A stretch of 64,000 nucleotides of DNA from HGM04593 sp045631905 (GTDB taxonomy: Bacteria > Bacteroidota > Bacteroidia > Bacteroidales > Bacteroidaceae), in NCBI GenBank assembly GCA_045631905.1, contig JAZQVO010000015.1, positions 24,473-88,472 of the forward strand, read 5' to 3'. The notes under the pieces are model-generated. The model ran no database searches. It had not been told where the DNA came from and saw only the letters and a program-made list of their open reading frames with translations. Made by a program: the position numbers and the translations under genes. Of this stretch, positions 34,311-46,400 are shown one piece after another. Each line of letters opens with the position of its first letter. The first letter of the stretch is position 1.

Positions 34311-34604
34311 ATGGAGACAAGAATTCAATCGGTTCATTTTGATGCTTCGGCACAGTTGTTGGAATTTGTAGAGAAGAAAGTTGCGAAAGTTGAGAAATTT
34401 TGCGAAGGTGCTACCGCTTTGGAGGTAACCATGAAATTAATAAAACCCGAAACGGCTATGAATAAAGAGGTGTCAATTCGTCTTTCTTCGGGTGCCGGCG
34501 AGATGTTTGCTTCGAAAATTTCCGACACATTTGAGGACGCTTTGTTGGCAACAATAGATGCTTTAAAGGTGCAAATCGAGAAAAAACGCGAAAAATCTAA
34601 GTAA
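34311..34604 (+). CDS. hpf: Ribosome hibernation-promoting factor, HPF/YfiA short form
   Basis: A 97-residue protein that binds the 30S decoding centre and silences ribosomes in stationary phase. The N-terminus METRIQSVHFDASAQLLEFVEKKV and the ALEVTMKL strand fit the family. It lacks the dimerisation domain of long HPF. A strong Shine-Dalgarno AAGGAGGA (34297-34304) precedes the ATG by six bases, an exception to the usual weak sites of the phylum. It is the last gene of the rpsU-xer-hpf unit, before the tRNA cluster. Confidence 0.92.
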   Translation: METRIQSVHFDASAQLLEFVEKKVAKVEKFCEGATALEVTMKLIKPETAMNKEVSIRLSSGAGEMFASKISDTFEDALLATIDALKVQIEKKREKSK

Positions 34605-34629
34605 AAATGAAAAAAAACTTCGAAAAAGT

Positions 34630-34659
34630 TTTGTGAATAAAAAAAAAGCTGTACATTTG
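34630..34659 (+). promoter_or_regulatory. Promoter of the tRNA cluster upstream of tuf
   Basis: TTTG (34630-34633), an 18-base spacer and TACATTTG (34652-34659) match the consensus, 39 bases before the first tRNA. The 10 bases around the -7 element (GTACATTTGC, 34651-34660) are repeated as an exact inverted copy at 34686-34695. Confidence 0.82.
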
Positions 34660-34698
34660 CACTCGCTTTACAACGGTAACAGCACGCAAATGTACAAT

Positions 34699-34772
34699 GC
34701 CTCTTTAGCTCAGTTGGCCAGAGCACGTGATTTGTAATCTCGGGGTCGTTGGTTCGAATCCGACAAGAGGCT
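34699..34772 (+). tRNA. tRNA-Thr (anticodon TGT)
   Basis: Acceptor GCCTCTT pairs with AAGAGGC, and the discriminator is T34772. The anticodon loop TTTGTAA gives TGT. The anticodon stem CGTGA/TCTCG contains one T-T mismatch. No CCA is encoded. Confidence 0.96.
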
Positions 34773-34841
34773 CAAAGAAAAAGAAAGTGCGCAAGTTGCA
34801 AGTTGTAAGTTGTCGCAAATGCGTTTTCTGAAATAGTGGCA

Positions 34842-34924
34842 GGGCAAATTCCAGAGTGGCCAAATGGGGCAGACTGTAAATCTGCTGTCTTTCGACTTCG
34901 GTGGTTCGAATCCATCTTTGCCCA
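34842..34924 (+). tRNA. tRNA-Tyr (anticodon GTA)
   Basis: Acceptor GGGCAAA pairs with TTTGCCC, discriminator A34924. It is 83 bases long, with the long variable arm of bacterial tRNA-Tyr. The anticodon loop CTGTAAA gives GTA. No CCA encoded. Confidence 0.97.
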
Positions 34925-35021
34925 CAATGTGTTGAAAAAGAGAATGCAAACCAGCCTCGACGGCTCTTAATCAAATTAAAGCTGTCAATGTTTGTTTGCA
35001 AATTCTTTATGTAAACGTATT

Positions 35022-35094
35022 GCGGAAGTAGCTCAGTTGATAGAGCACTAGCCTTCCAAGCTGGGGGTCGCGGGTTTGAGCCCCGTCTTCCGCT
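35022..35094 (+). tRNA. tRNA-Gly (anticodon TCC)
   Basis: Acceptor GCGGAAG pairs with CTTCCGC, discriminator T35094. The anticodon loop CTTCCAA gives TCC. No CCA encoded. Confidence 0.96.
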
Positions 35095-35104
35095 CTTTTT
35101 CAAC

Positions 35105-35176
<72 letters not shown>

Positions 35177-35267
35177 CTGAAGAAGAGCTTTCTTGTCTTG
35201 AATAGTCAAGCACAAGTATAAACTACAGATATTGGTAAATATATTGTTATAATTAAAGCTTAAAACT

Positions 35268-36452
35268 ATGGCAAAAGAAAAATTTGAACGTTCCAAACCC
35301 CACGTAAACATCGGAACTATCGGTCACGTAGACCACGGTAAGACTACTTTGACTGCTGCTATCACAACAGTATTGGCAAAGAAAGGTCTTTCAGAGTTGA
35401 AATCATTTGATCAGATTGATAACGCTCCCGAGGAGAAAGAGCGTGGTATTACAATTAACACAGCTCACGTTGAGTATCAGACTGAGAATCGTCACTATGC
35501 ACACGTAGACTGCCCCGGTCACGCCGACTATGTAAAGAACATGGTAACTGGTGCTGCTCAGATGGACGGTGCTATCATCGTTTGTGCTGCTACTGACGGT
35601 CCTATGCCCCAGACTCGTGAGCACATCCTTCTCGCTCGTCAGGTAAACGTTCCCCGCTTGGTTGTATTCTTGAACAAGTGCGACGTTGTTGATGACGCTG
35701 AGATGCTCGAGCTCGTTGAGATGGAGATGCGTGAGCTCCTCGCTTTCTACGATTTCGATGGCGACAACACTCCTATCATTCGCGGTTCTGCACTTGGTGC
35801 TTTGAACGGTGTTGCTGAGTGGGAAGAAAAGATCATGGAGCTTATGGCTGCTTGTGATACATGGATTCCCCTTCCTCCCCGTGATATCGACAAACCCTTC
35901 TTGATGCCCGTTGAGGACGTATTCTCGATCACAGGTCGTGGTACTGTTGCAACAGGTCGTATCGAGACCGGTGTTGTTAAGGTAGGTGACGAGGTTGAGA
36001 TCCTCGGTCTTGGCGAGAACAAGAAAACAGTCGTTACAGGTGTTGAGATGTTCCGTAAACTTCTTGACCTCGGTGAGGCTGGTGACAACGTAGGTTTGTT
36101 GCTCCGTGGTGTTGATAAGAACGAGATCAAACGTGGTATGGTACTTTGCCACCCCGGTCAGATCAAACCTTACGACACATTCGAGGCTCAGGTTTATATC
36201 TTGAAGAAAGAAGAGGGTGGTCGTCACACATCATTCCGTAACAAATATCGTCCTCAGTTCTACCTCCGTACAATGGACTGTACAGGTGAGATCTCTCTCC
36301 CCGCAGACGTTGAGATGGTAATGCCCGGTGATAACTTGACAATCACAGTTAAGTTGATCTATCCCGTAGCATTGAACGAGGGTCTGACATTCGCTATCCG
36401 TGAGGGTGGTCGCACAGTAGGTGCTGGTCAGATTACAAAAGTTATCGAATAA
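35268..36452 (+). CDS. tuf: Elongation factor Tu
   Basis: The GTPase that delivers aminoacyl-tRNA to the ribosome. 394 residues. G1 motif GHVDHGKTT at about 19-27, the RGITI switch I element near 58, G3 DCPGHADYV near 80 and G4 NKCDVVD near 135. Domains II and III follow. It lies between the four-tRNA cluster and tRNA-Trp, the usual Bacteroidales arrangement (tRNAs-tuf-tRNA-Trp-secE). Its codon choice is strongly biased, as expected for a highly expressed gene. Confidence 0.98.
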   Translation: MAKEKFERSKPHVNIGTIGHVDHGKTTLTAAITTVLAKKGLSELKSFDQIDNAPEEKERGITINTAHVEYQTENRHYAHVDCPGHADYVKNMVTGAAQMDGAIIVCAATDGPMPQTREHILLARQVNVPRLVVFLNKCDVVDDAEMLELVEMEMRELLAFYDFDGDNTPIIRGSALGALNGVAEWEEKIMELMAACDTWIPLPPRDIDKPFLMPVEDVFSITGRGTVATGRIETGVVKVGDEVEILGLGENKKTVVTGVEMFRKLLDLGEAGDNVGLLLRGVDKNEIKRGMVLCHPGQIKPYDTFEAQVYILKKEEGGRHTSFRNKYRPQFYLRTMDCTGEISLPADVEMVMPGDNLTITVKLIYPVALNEGLTFAIREGGRTVGAGQITKVIE

Positions 36453-36474
36453 TTCGACTAGACTTTAAATAAAG

Positions 36475-36509
36475 ATATTGGCTTTCCGGAGTTGGAGAGC
36501 CAATATTTA
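36475..36509 (+). terminator. Hairpin between tuf and tRNA-Trp (partial terminator or processing site)
   Basis: Bases 36475-36487 (ATATTGGCTTTCC) pair with 36494-36506 (GGAGAGCCAATAT), with one G-T pair and a 6-base loop. Only a short T run follows, and the next gene begins at once, so read-through or RNase cutting is likely. Confidence 0.6.
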
Positions 36510-36584
36510 CGGGAATAGCTCAGTTGGTAGAGCACTGGTCTCCAAAACCAGGTGTCGGGAGTTCGAGCCTCTCTTCCCGTGCCA
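36509..36584 (+). tRNA. tRNA-Trp (anticodon CCA)
   Basis: Acceptor ACGGGAA pairs with TTCCCGT, discriminator G36581, followed by an encoded CCA (36582-36584). The anticodon loop CTCCAAA gives CCA. It lies 14 bases before secE. Only this gene and the first tRNA-Val copy encode their CCA end in this window. Confidence 0.96.
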
Positions 36585-36598
36585 TAAAATAATTAATT

Positions 36599-36790
36599 AT
36601 GCTGACAAGATTTGTTAACTATTGTAAGCTGTCTTACAATGAGCTAGTGCATAAAACAACTTGGCCCACAAGCAAGCAGCTGACGAGCCAAGCTATACTT
36701 GTATTAGTGGCAGCTTTATTGATTGCGGCAGTAGTGCTCGTAATGGATCAAGTGTTTCAGTTTATCATGAATTTGGTATATCCCAACTAA
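36599..36790 (+). CDS. secE: Preprotein translocase subunit SecE
   Basis: A 63-residue small SecE with an amphipathic N-terminal part (YCKLSYNELVHKTTWPT, the conserved W-P motif) and one C-terminal transmembrane helix (about residues 30-57). It clamps SecY in the translocon. nusG follows by 10 bases, the near-universal secE-nusG order. Confidence 0.95.
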   Translation: MLTRFVNYCKLSYNELVHKTTWPTSKQLTSQAILVLVAALLIAAVVLVMDQVFQFIMNLVYPN

Positions 36791-36800
36791 TTTTATATAA

Positions 36801-37340
36801 ATGGCTGAAGGTAATAAGAAGTGGTATGTTTTGCGTGCAGTAAGCGGCAAAGAGACAAAGGTGAAGGAATACATCGAAACCGATGTTAAACTTCGCGGTC
36901 TTACCGATTTTGTCTCTCAGGTGCTTATACCCACAGAAAAAGTGGTACAAGTGCGCAACGGCAAACGCATTGTGAAGGAGAAGAGTTACCTCCCCGGCTA
37001 TGTGTTGGTTGAAGCCGATTTGGTTGGTGAAATAGCATTCCTCTTGCGCAATACACCAAATGTATTGGGTTTCTTGGGCGGTGCTGAACCTACTCCCATT
37101 CGTCAGGCTGAGATTAACAGAATCTTGGGAACAGTTGATGAACTGCAAGAGGCTCCCGAGGAGAATACTTTGGAGTTTGTTATAGGAGAGACCGTAAAGG
37201 TAAACTCGGGTCCTTTCTCGGGTTTCAATGGTACTATCGAAGAGATAAATACGGAGAAGAAACGTCTGAAAGTTATGGTAAAGATATTCGGGCGCAGTAC
37301 TCCTGTCGATTTAGGTTACATGCAAGTAGATAAAGAGTGA
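36801..37340 (+). CDS. nusG: Transcription termination/antitermination protein NusG
   Basis: A 179-residue NusG. The NGN domain begins KKWYVLRAVSGKETKVKEYI and contains KSYLPGYVLVEADL near 69. A C-terminal KOW domain (about 125-179) has the VKVNSGPFSGFNGTIEEIN loop. It travels with RNA polymerase and couples it to ribosomes or Rho. It lies between secE and rplK. Confidence 0.96.
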   Translation: MAEGNKKWYVLRAVSGKETKVKEYIETDVKLRGLTDFVSQVLIPTEKVVQVRNGKRIVKEKSYLPGYVLVEADLVGEIAFLLRNTPNVLGFLGGAEPTPIRQAEINRILGTVDELQEAPEENTLEFVIGETVKVNSGPFSGFNGTIEEINTEKKRLKVMVKIFGRSTPVDLGYMQVDKE

Positions 37341-37396
37341 TGCGGCTTCCACACATCGCTCTAAAATGTTGTTAATTTTATAGATTTTTTTTTACA

Positions 37397-37840
37397 ATGG
37401 CAAAAGAAGTTGCTGGACTTATCAAGTTACAGATTAAAGGTGGCGCAGCAAATCCATCACCTCCCGTAGGACCTGCACTTGGTTCTAAGGGTATCAATAT
37501 CATGGAATTCTGCAAGGCGTTTAATGCCAGAACCCAGGATAAGGCCGGAAAAGTTTTGCCTGTTATCATTACTTACTACGCAGATAAGTCATTCGACTTT
37601 GTCGTAAAGACCCCTCCTGTTGCTATTCAGTTGCTTGAATTGGCAAAGATTAAGAGCGGTTCTGCGGAGCCCAACCGTAAAAAGGTTGCCACTGTTACAT
37701 GGGAGCAGGTTGAGGCTATCGCAAAAGAGAAAATGACTGACTTGAACTGCTTTACTGTAGAGGCAGCTATGAAGATGGTTGCAGGTACAGCAAGAAGTAT
37801 GGGTATCAGTGTAAGTGGAACTTTTCCTGGAAACAATTAA
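37397..37840 (+). CDS. rplK: 50S ribosomal protein uL11
   Basis: 147 residues, with the N-terminal KLQIKGGAANPSPPVGPALG, site of the GTPase-centre interaction and of PrmA-type methylation in other bacteria. The C-terminal rRNA-binding domain ends GISVSGTFPGNN. It is the first of four ribosomal-protein genes; rplA follows by 13 bases. Confidence 0.97.
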   Translation: MAKEVAGLIKLQIKGGAANPSPPVGPALGSKGINIMEFCKAFNARTQDKAGKVLPVIITYYADKSFDFVVKTPPVAIQLLELAKIKSGSAEPNRKKVATVTWEQVEAIAKEKMTDLNCFTVEAAMKMVAGTARSMGISVSGTFPGNN

Positions 37841-37853
37841 AATTTAGACTAGA

Positions 37854-38549
37854 ATGGGTAAACTGACAAAAAATCAAAAGTTGGCAGCCGAAAAAATAGA
37901 CACAGCTAAGTCCTATTCACTGTCAGAGGCTGTTGAATTGTTGAAGGAGATAACCTTTACAAAATTCGACGCATCAGTGGATATCGACGTACGCCTTGGC
38001 GTTGACCCTCGTAAGGCTAACCAGATGGTGAGAGGTGTTGTATCTCTCCCCAGCGGTACCGGTAAAGAGGTTCGCGTTCTTTGCTTGTGTACGCCCGATG
38101 TGGAAGAAGCTGCAAAAGCGGCTGGTGCCGACTATGTTGGTCTTGATGAATATATCGAAAAGATCAAAGGTGGTTGGACGGATATCGACATTATTATTAC
38201 AATGCCGTCCATAATGGGTAAATTGGGTGCTCTCGGTCGTGTGCTCGGTCCTCGTGGATTGATGCCTAACCCCAAGAGTGGCACCGTTACTATGGATATA
38301 CCTAAGGCTGTTAAAGAGGTTAAACAGGGTAAAATCGATTTCAAAGTTGATAAAGCAGGTATCGTACACGCTTCTATCGGTAAGATTTCTTTCACACCCG
38401 AGGCGATTGCAGCGAACGTAAAAGAGTTCATGGCTACAATCATCAAGTTGAAACCTTCTACTGCAAAAGGTACATACGTTAAAAGTGTATTCCTCTCGAC
38501 TACGATGAGTAAAGGTCTTAGATTAGATCCTAAATCTATCGAAGCTTAA
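37854..38549 (+). CDS. rplA: 50S ribosomal protein uL1
   Basis: 231 residues. Conserved KFDASVDIDVRLGVDPRKANQMVRG near 41, and GRVLGPRGLMPNPKSGTV near 127. uL1 forms the L1 stalk and in E. coli represses its own operon by binding the mRNA leader; no such site was identified here by eye. It is spaced 13 bases from rplK and 12 from rplJ. Confidence 0.97.
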   Translation: MGKLTKNQKLAAEKIDTAKSYSLSEAVELLKEITFTKFDASVDIDVRLGVDPRKANQMVRGVVSLPSGTGKEVRVLCLCTPDVEEAAKAAGADYVGLDEYIEKIKGGWTDIDIIITMPSIMGKLGALGRVLGPRGLMPNPKSGTVTMDIPKAVKEVKQGKIDFKVDKAGIVHASIGKISFTPEAIAANVKEFMATIIKLKPSTAKGTYVKSVFLSTTMSKGLRLDPKSIEA

Positions 38550-38561
38550 TTTGATTGAACT

Positions 38562-39077
38562 ATGAAGAAGGAAGATAAAGTTAAGGTAATCGCCTCAATT
38601 GGCGAAGTCATAAAGGAATATTCACATTTCTACTTGGTAGACGTGACATCGATGAATTCGGCCGCTACCAGTGCTATGCGTGCTAAATGTTTCAAGCAGG
38701 AGGTTAAGATGCTTGTTGTGAAGAATACTCTTCTCCAAAAAGCATTTGAGGCTTCTGAGATCGATTTCTCACCCCTCTATCCTTGTTTGAAAGGAACAAC
38801 TGCTCTGTTGCTTTGCAATACAGCAAATGTCCCCGCTAAATTGATTAAGGACGTTGCTGCAAAAGCAGAGATACCCGCTTTGAAGGGTGCTTATGCCGAG
38901 GAGAGCTTCTACGTTGGCGCAGACCAGCTCGAAACTCTTATCAACATTAAGAGCAAAAATGAACTTATCGCAGAAGTTGTTGCTTTGCTACAATCTCCGA
39001 TCAAGAATGTTGTTTCATCTCTACAATCAGGTGGTAACACCATCCACGGAGTTCTTAAAACACTCGGTGAAAGATAA
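38562..39077 (+). CDS. rplJ: 50S ribosomal protein uL10
   Basis: 171 residues. The N-terminal rRNA-binding part includes FYLVDVTSMNSAATSAMRAKC, and the C-terminal helix that anchors L7/L12 dimers is at the end (SPIKNVVSSLQSGGNTIHGVLKTL). Together with bL12 it forms the stalk base. rplL follows after 44 bases. Confidence 0.96.
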   Translation: MKKEDKVKVIASIGEVIKEYSHFYLVDVTSMNSAATSAMRAKCFKQEVKMLVVKNTLLQKAFEASEIDFSPLYPCLKGTTALLLCNTANVPAKLIKDVAAKAEIPALKGAYAEESFYVGADQLETLINIKSKNELIAEVVALLQSPIKNVVSSLQSGGNTIHGVLKTLGER

Positions 39078-39121
39078 TAATCAATATTTAACTAGTAAAA
39101 ACAATTTAAATTTATACGAAA

Positions 39122-39499
39122 ATGGCAGATTTGAAAGCTCTTGCAGAAGAATTGGTTAACCTTACAGTAAAAGACGTTAACGAACTTGCAACAATCCTTA
39201 AAGAAGAATATGGTATCGAACCCGCTGCTGCAGCTGTTGCTGTTGCTGCTCCTGCTGCTGGTGGCGCTGCCGCTGCTGCTGAGGAGAAGACAGAGTTTGA
39301 TGTAGTATTGAAGGCCGTAGGTGGTAACAAGATCGCAGTTGTTAAGGCTGTTAAAGATGCTTGTGGCCTTGGTTTGAAAGAGGCTAAAGACCTTGTAGAT
39401 GCTGCTCCCAGCACATTGAAAGAAGGTTTGGCTAAGGCAGAGGCTGAGTCTTTGAAGAAGACTATCGAGGAGTCTGGTGCCGAGATCGAGCTTAAGTAA
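39122..39499 (+). CDS. rplL: 50S ribosomal protein bL12
   Basis: 125 residues. An N-terminal dimerisation domain is followed by an Ala/Gly hinge (about residues 34-54, encoded by repeated GCT-rich codons). The C-terminal factor-binding domain has EKTEFDVVLKAVGGNKIAVVKAV and GLGLKEAKDLVDAAP. It recruits elongation factors. A hairpin attenuator follows before rpoB. Confidence 0.97.
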   Translation: MADLKALAEELVNLTVKDVNELATILKEEYGIEPAAAAVAVAAPAAGGAAAAAEEKTEFDVVLKAVGGNKIAVVKAVKDACGLGLKEAKDLVDAAPSTLKEGLAKAEAESLKKTIEESGAEIELK

Positions 39500-39528
39500 G
39501 CAATTCCAACCCTGCACAAGGGTATAAT

Positions 39529-39563
39529 GGTTAAGAACCCCAAATAGGGTTCTTAACCTTTTT
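39529..39563 (+). terminator. Attenuator hairpin between rplL and rpoB
   Basis: GGTTAAGAACCC (39529-39540) pairs perfectly with GGGTTCTTAACC (39547-39558), followed by TTTTTG. The rpoB start is 39 bases beyond the T run. Its position matches the E. coli rplL-rpoB attenuator, which lowers polymerase expression relative to ribosomal proteins. Confidence 0.85.
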
Positions 39564-39602
39564 GTGCCTAAAAAAAAAGTTGTTCTAAAACATTCTTCCA
39601 CA

Positions 39603-43421
<3,819 letters not shown>

Positions 43422-43452
43422 TTAATACCATCACGTTTGTCAATATACAACT

Positions 43453-46400
43453 ATGGCTTTTAGAAAAGAATCGAAGACAAAAACAAATTTTACGAAGATT
43501 ACCATCGGTCTTGCTTCACCGCAGGAGATTTTGGGTAATTCGTGTGGCGAGGTGTTGAAACCCGAAACAATCAACTACCGTACCTATAAGCCCGAGCGTG
43601 ACGGATTGTTCTGCGAGCGTATCTTTGGTCCGGTAAAGGATTATGAGTGTCATTGCGGAAAATACAAGCGCATCAGATACAAAGGTATCGTGTGTGACCG
43701 TTGCGGTGTAATGGTTACAGAAAAGAAGGTGCGTCGTGAGCGTATGGGACACATTCAGCTTGTGGTTCCCGTTGCACACATCTGGTACTTCCGTTCGTTG
43801 CCCAACAAGATAGGTTACCTCCTTGGTTTGCCCACAAAGATGTTGGACGCTGTGATATACTACGAGAAGTATATCGTTATTCAGCCCGGTGTGATGGCTC
43901 GTAAAGAAGACGAGGCACGCATGGAGGTTCCCGGTAAGGAGAATGTGCTCGACGGTGTAGACAAGTTCCAGTTGTTGTCGGAAGACGAATATATTAACAT
44001 AATGGATAACCTGCCCGAGGGTAACGAATACCTCGACGACAGCGACCCCAACAAGTTCATCGCAAAGATGGGTGCCGAGGCTATTCAAGACCTTTTGGCA
44101 CGTATCGACCTCGACAGCTTGTCGTACGAGTTGCGTAACCGCGCAAACACCGACATGTCGCAGCAGCGCAAGAACGAGGCGTTGAAACGCTTGCAGGTAG
44201 TAGAGTCTTTCCGCTCTTCAATGGCCGCTTCTAACGGTAACAACCGCCCCGAGTGGATGATTATGAATGTGATACCCGTTATTCCCCCCGAATTGCGTCC
44301 TCTTGTACCCCTCGATGGTGGTCGCTTCGCAACATCGGACCTTAACGACTTGTATCGTCGCGTAATCATACGTAACAACCGTTTGAAGAAACTTATTGAG
44401 ATTAAGGCTCCTGAGGTTATCTTGCGTAACGAGAAACGTATGTTGCAGGAGGCTGTCGATTCATTGTTCGACAACTCGCGCAAGGCAAGTGCGTTGAAAT
44501 CGGACGCTAACCGTCCCTTGAAATCTCTTTCGGACAGCCTTAAAGGTAAACAAGGACGTTTCCGTCAGAACCTTTTGGGTAAACGTGTCGATTATTCAGC
44601 ACGTTCGGTTATTGTCGTTGGTCCCGAACTTAAAATGGGTGAGTGCGGTCTGCCCAAGCTTATGGCGGCAGAGTTGTACAAACCGTTTATCATACGTAAG
44701 CTCATTGAGCGTGGCATCGTAAAGACCGTTAAATCGGCCAAAAAGATTGTCGATCGCCGTGAGCCCATCATCTGGGATATTTTGGAGCATGTAATGAAAG
44801 GTCACCCCGTGTTGCTTAACCGTGCGCCGACACTTCACCGTTTGGGTATCCAGGCGTTCCAGCCCAAGATGATTGAGGGTAAAGCTATTCAGTTGCACCC
44901 CTTGGCATGTACCGCCTTCAACGCCGACTTTGACGGTGACCAGATGGCTGTTCACTTGCCTTTGAGCAACGAGGCTGTTTTGGAGGCTCAGATGCTTATG
45001 TTGCAGTCTCACAATATCCTCAACCCCTCAAATGGTGCGCCTATCGCCGTGCCTTCGCAGGATATGGTACTTGGTCTCTACTACATCACCAAGTTGCGCG
45101 ACGGAGCAAAGGGTACAGGCATGACATTTTATGGTCCCGAAGAGGCTCTTATCGCCTATAACCAAGGTCGCGTGGCTATTCATGCACCTGTTAAGGTTAT
45201 GGTTGAGGACCGCGACGAGAATGGCGACTATGTACAGGTTTTGCGCGAAACATCGGTTGGTCGTGTAATCGTGAACCAGGTTGTTCCCCGCGAGATGGGT
45301 TACATAAATACCATTATATCTAAAAAATCACTCCGTGATATTATCACCGAGGTTATCAAACGTGTTGGAGTTGCCCGTTCGGCAGAGTTCCTCGACGGTA
45401 TCAAGAACCTCGGATACTATATGGCCTTCAAGGGCGGTCTTTCGTTCAACCTCGACGATGTTATTATTCCCGAGGAGAAGGCAGAGCTCGTGCGTAAGGG
45501 TAACGAGAAGGTAGAGGAGATTTTGGCTGAGTATAACCTCGGTCTTATCACCGACAAGGAGCGTTATAACAAGGTGGTCGATGAGTGGACACACGTAAAC
45601 AGCGACCTTGCCGACGTGTTGATGAAGACAATTTCGACCGACGACCAAGGCTTTAACTCGGTTTACATGATGCTCGACTCGGGTGCCCGTGGTTCTAAGG
45701 ACCAGATTCGTCAGTTGTCGGGTATGCGTGGTCTTATGGCTAAGCCCCAGAAGGCAGGTAGCGAAGGTGCGCAGATTATTGAGAACCCTATTCTTTCGAA
45801 CTTTAAGGAGGGCCTTTCGGTGCTCGAATACTTTATCTCTTCTCACGGTGCTCGTAAGGGTCTTGCCGATACCGCTTTGAAAACAGCCGATGCCGGTTAC
45901 CTTACACGTCGTCTTGTTGATGTTTCTCACGACGTTATCATCAACGAGGAGGATTGCGGAACCTTGCGCGGTCTTGTATGTACAGCACTCAAAAACGGTG
46001 ATGAGGTTATTGCAAAACTCAGCGAGCGTATCCTTGGTCGCGTATCTGTACACGATGTTATCGACCCCACAACAGGAAAAGTTATTGTTGGCGCAGGAGA
46101 ACTTATCACAGAGGCTATTGCCGAGGAGATTGAAAAATCGCCCATCGAGAGCGTCGAGATACGTTCGGTGCTCACTTGCGAGTCCAAACACGGTGTATGT
46201 GCAAAATGTTATGGTCGCAACCTTGCTACAAGCCGTATGGTTGAGAAGGGTGAGGCAGTTGGTGTCATCGCGGCACAGTCTATCGGTGAGCCCGGTACAC
46301 AGCTTACACTCCGTACCTTCCACGCCGGTGGTACCGCGGGTAACGTAGCCGCCGATGCTACAATCAAGGCTAAACATGCATCTCGTTTGAACTTTGAGGA

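Noticed and set aside
39220..39285. Apparent GCT-rich simple repeat
   Set aside because: It encodes the normal Ala/Gly hinge of bL12.
39564..39602. Upstream GTG start for rpoB
   Set aside because: It lies on the T run of the attenuator and adds 13 residues that do not match the family's N-terminus. ATG 39603 fits.
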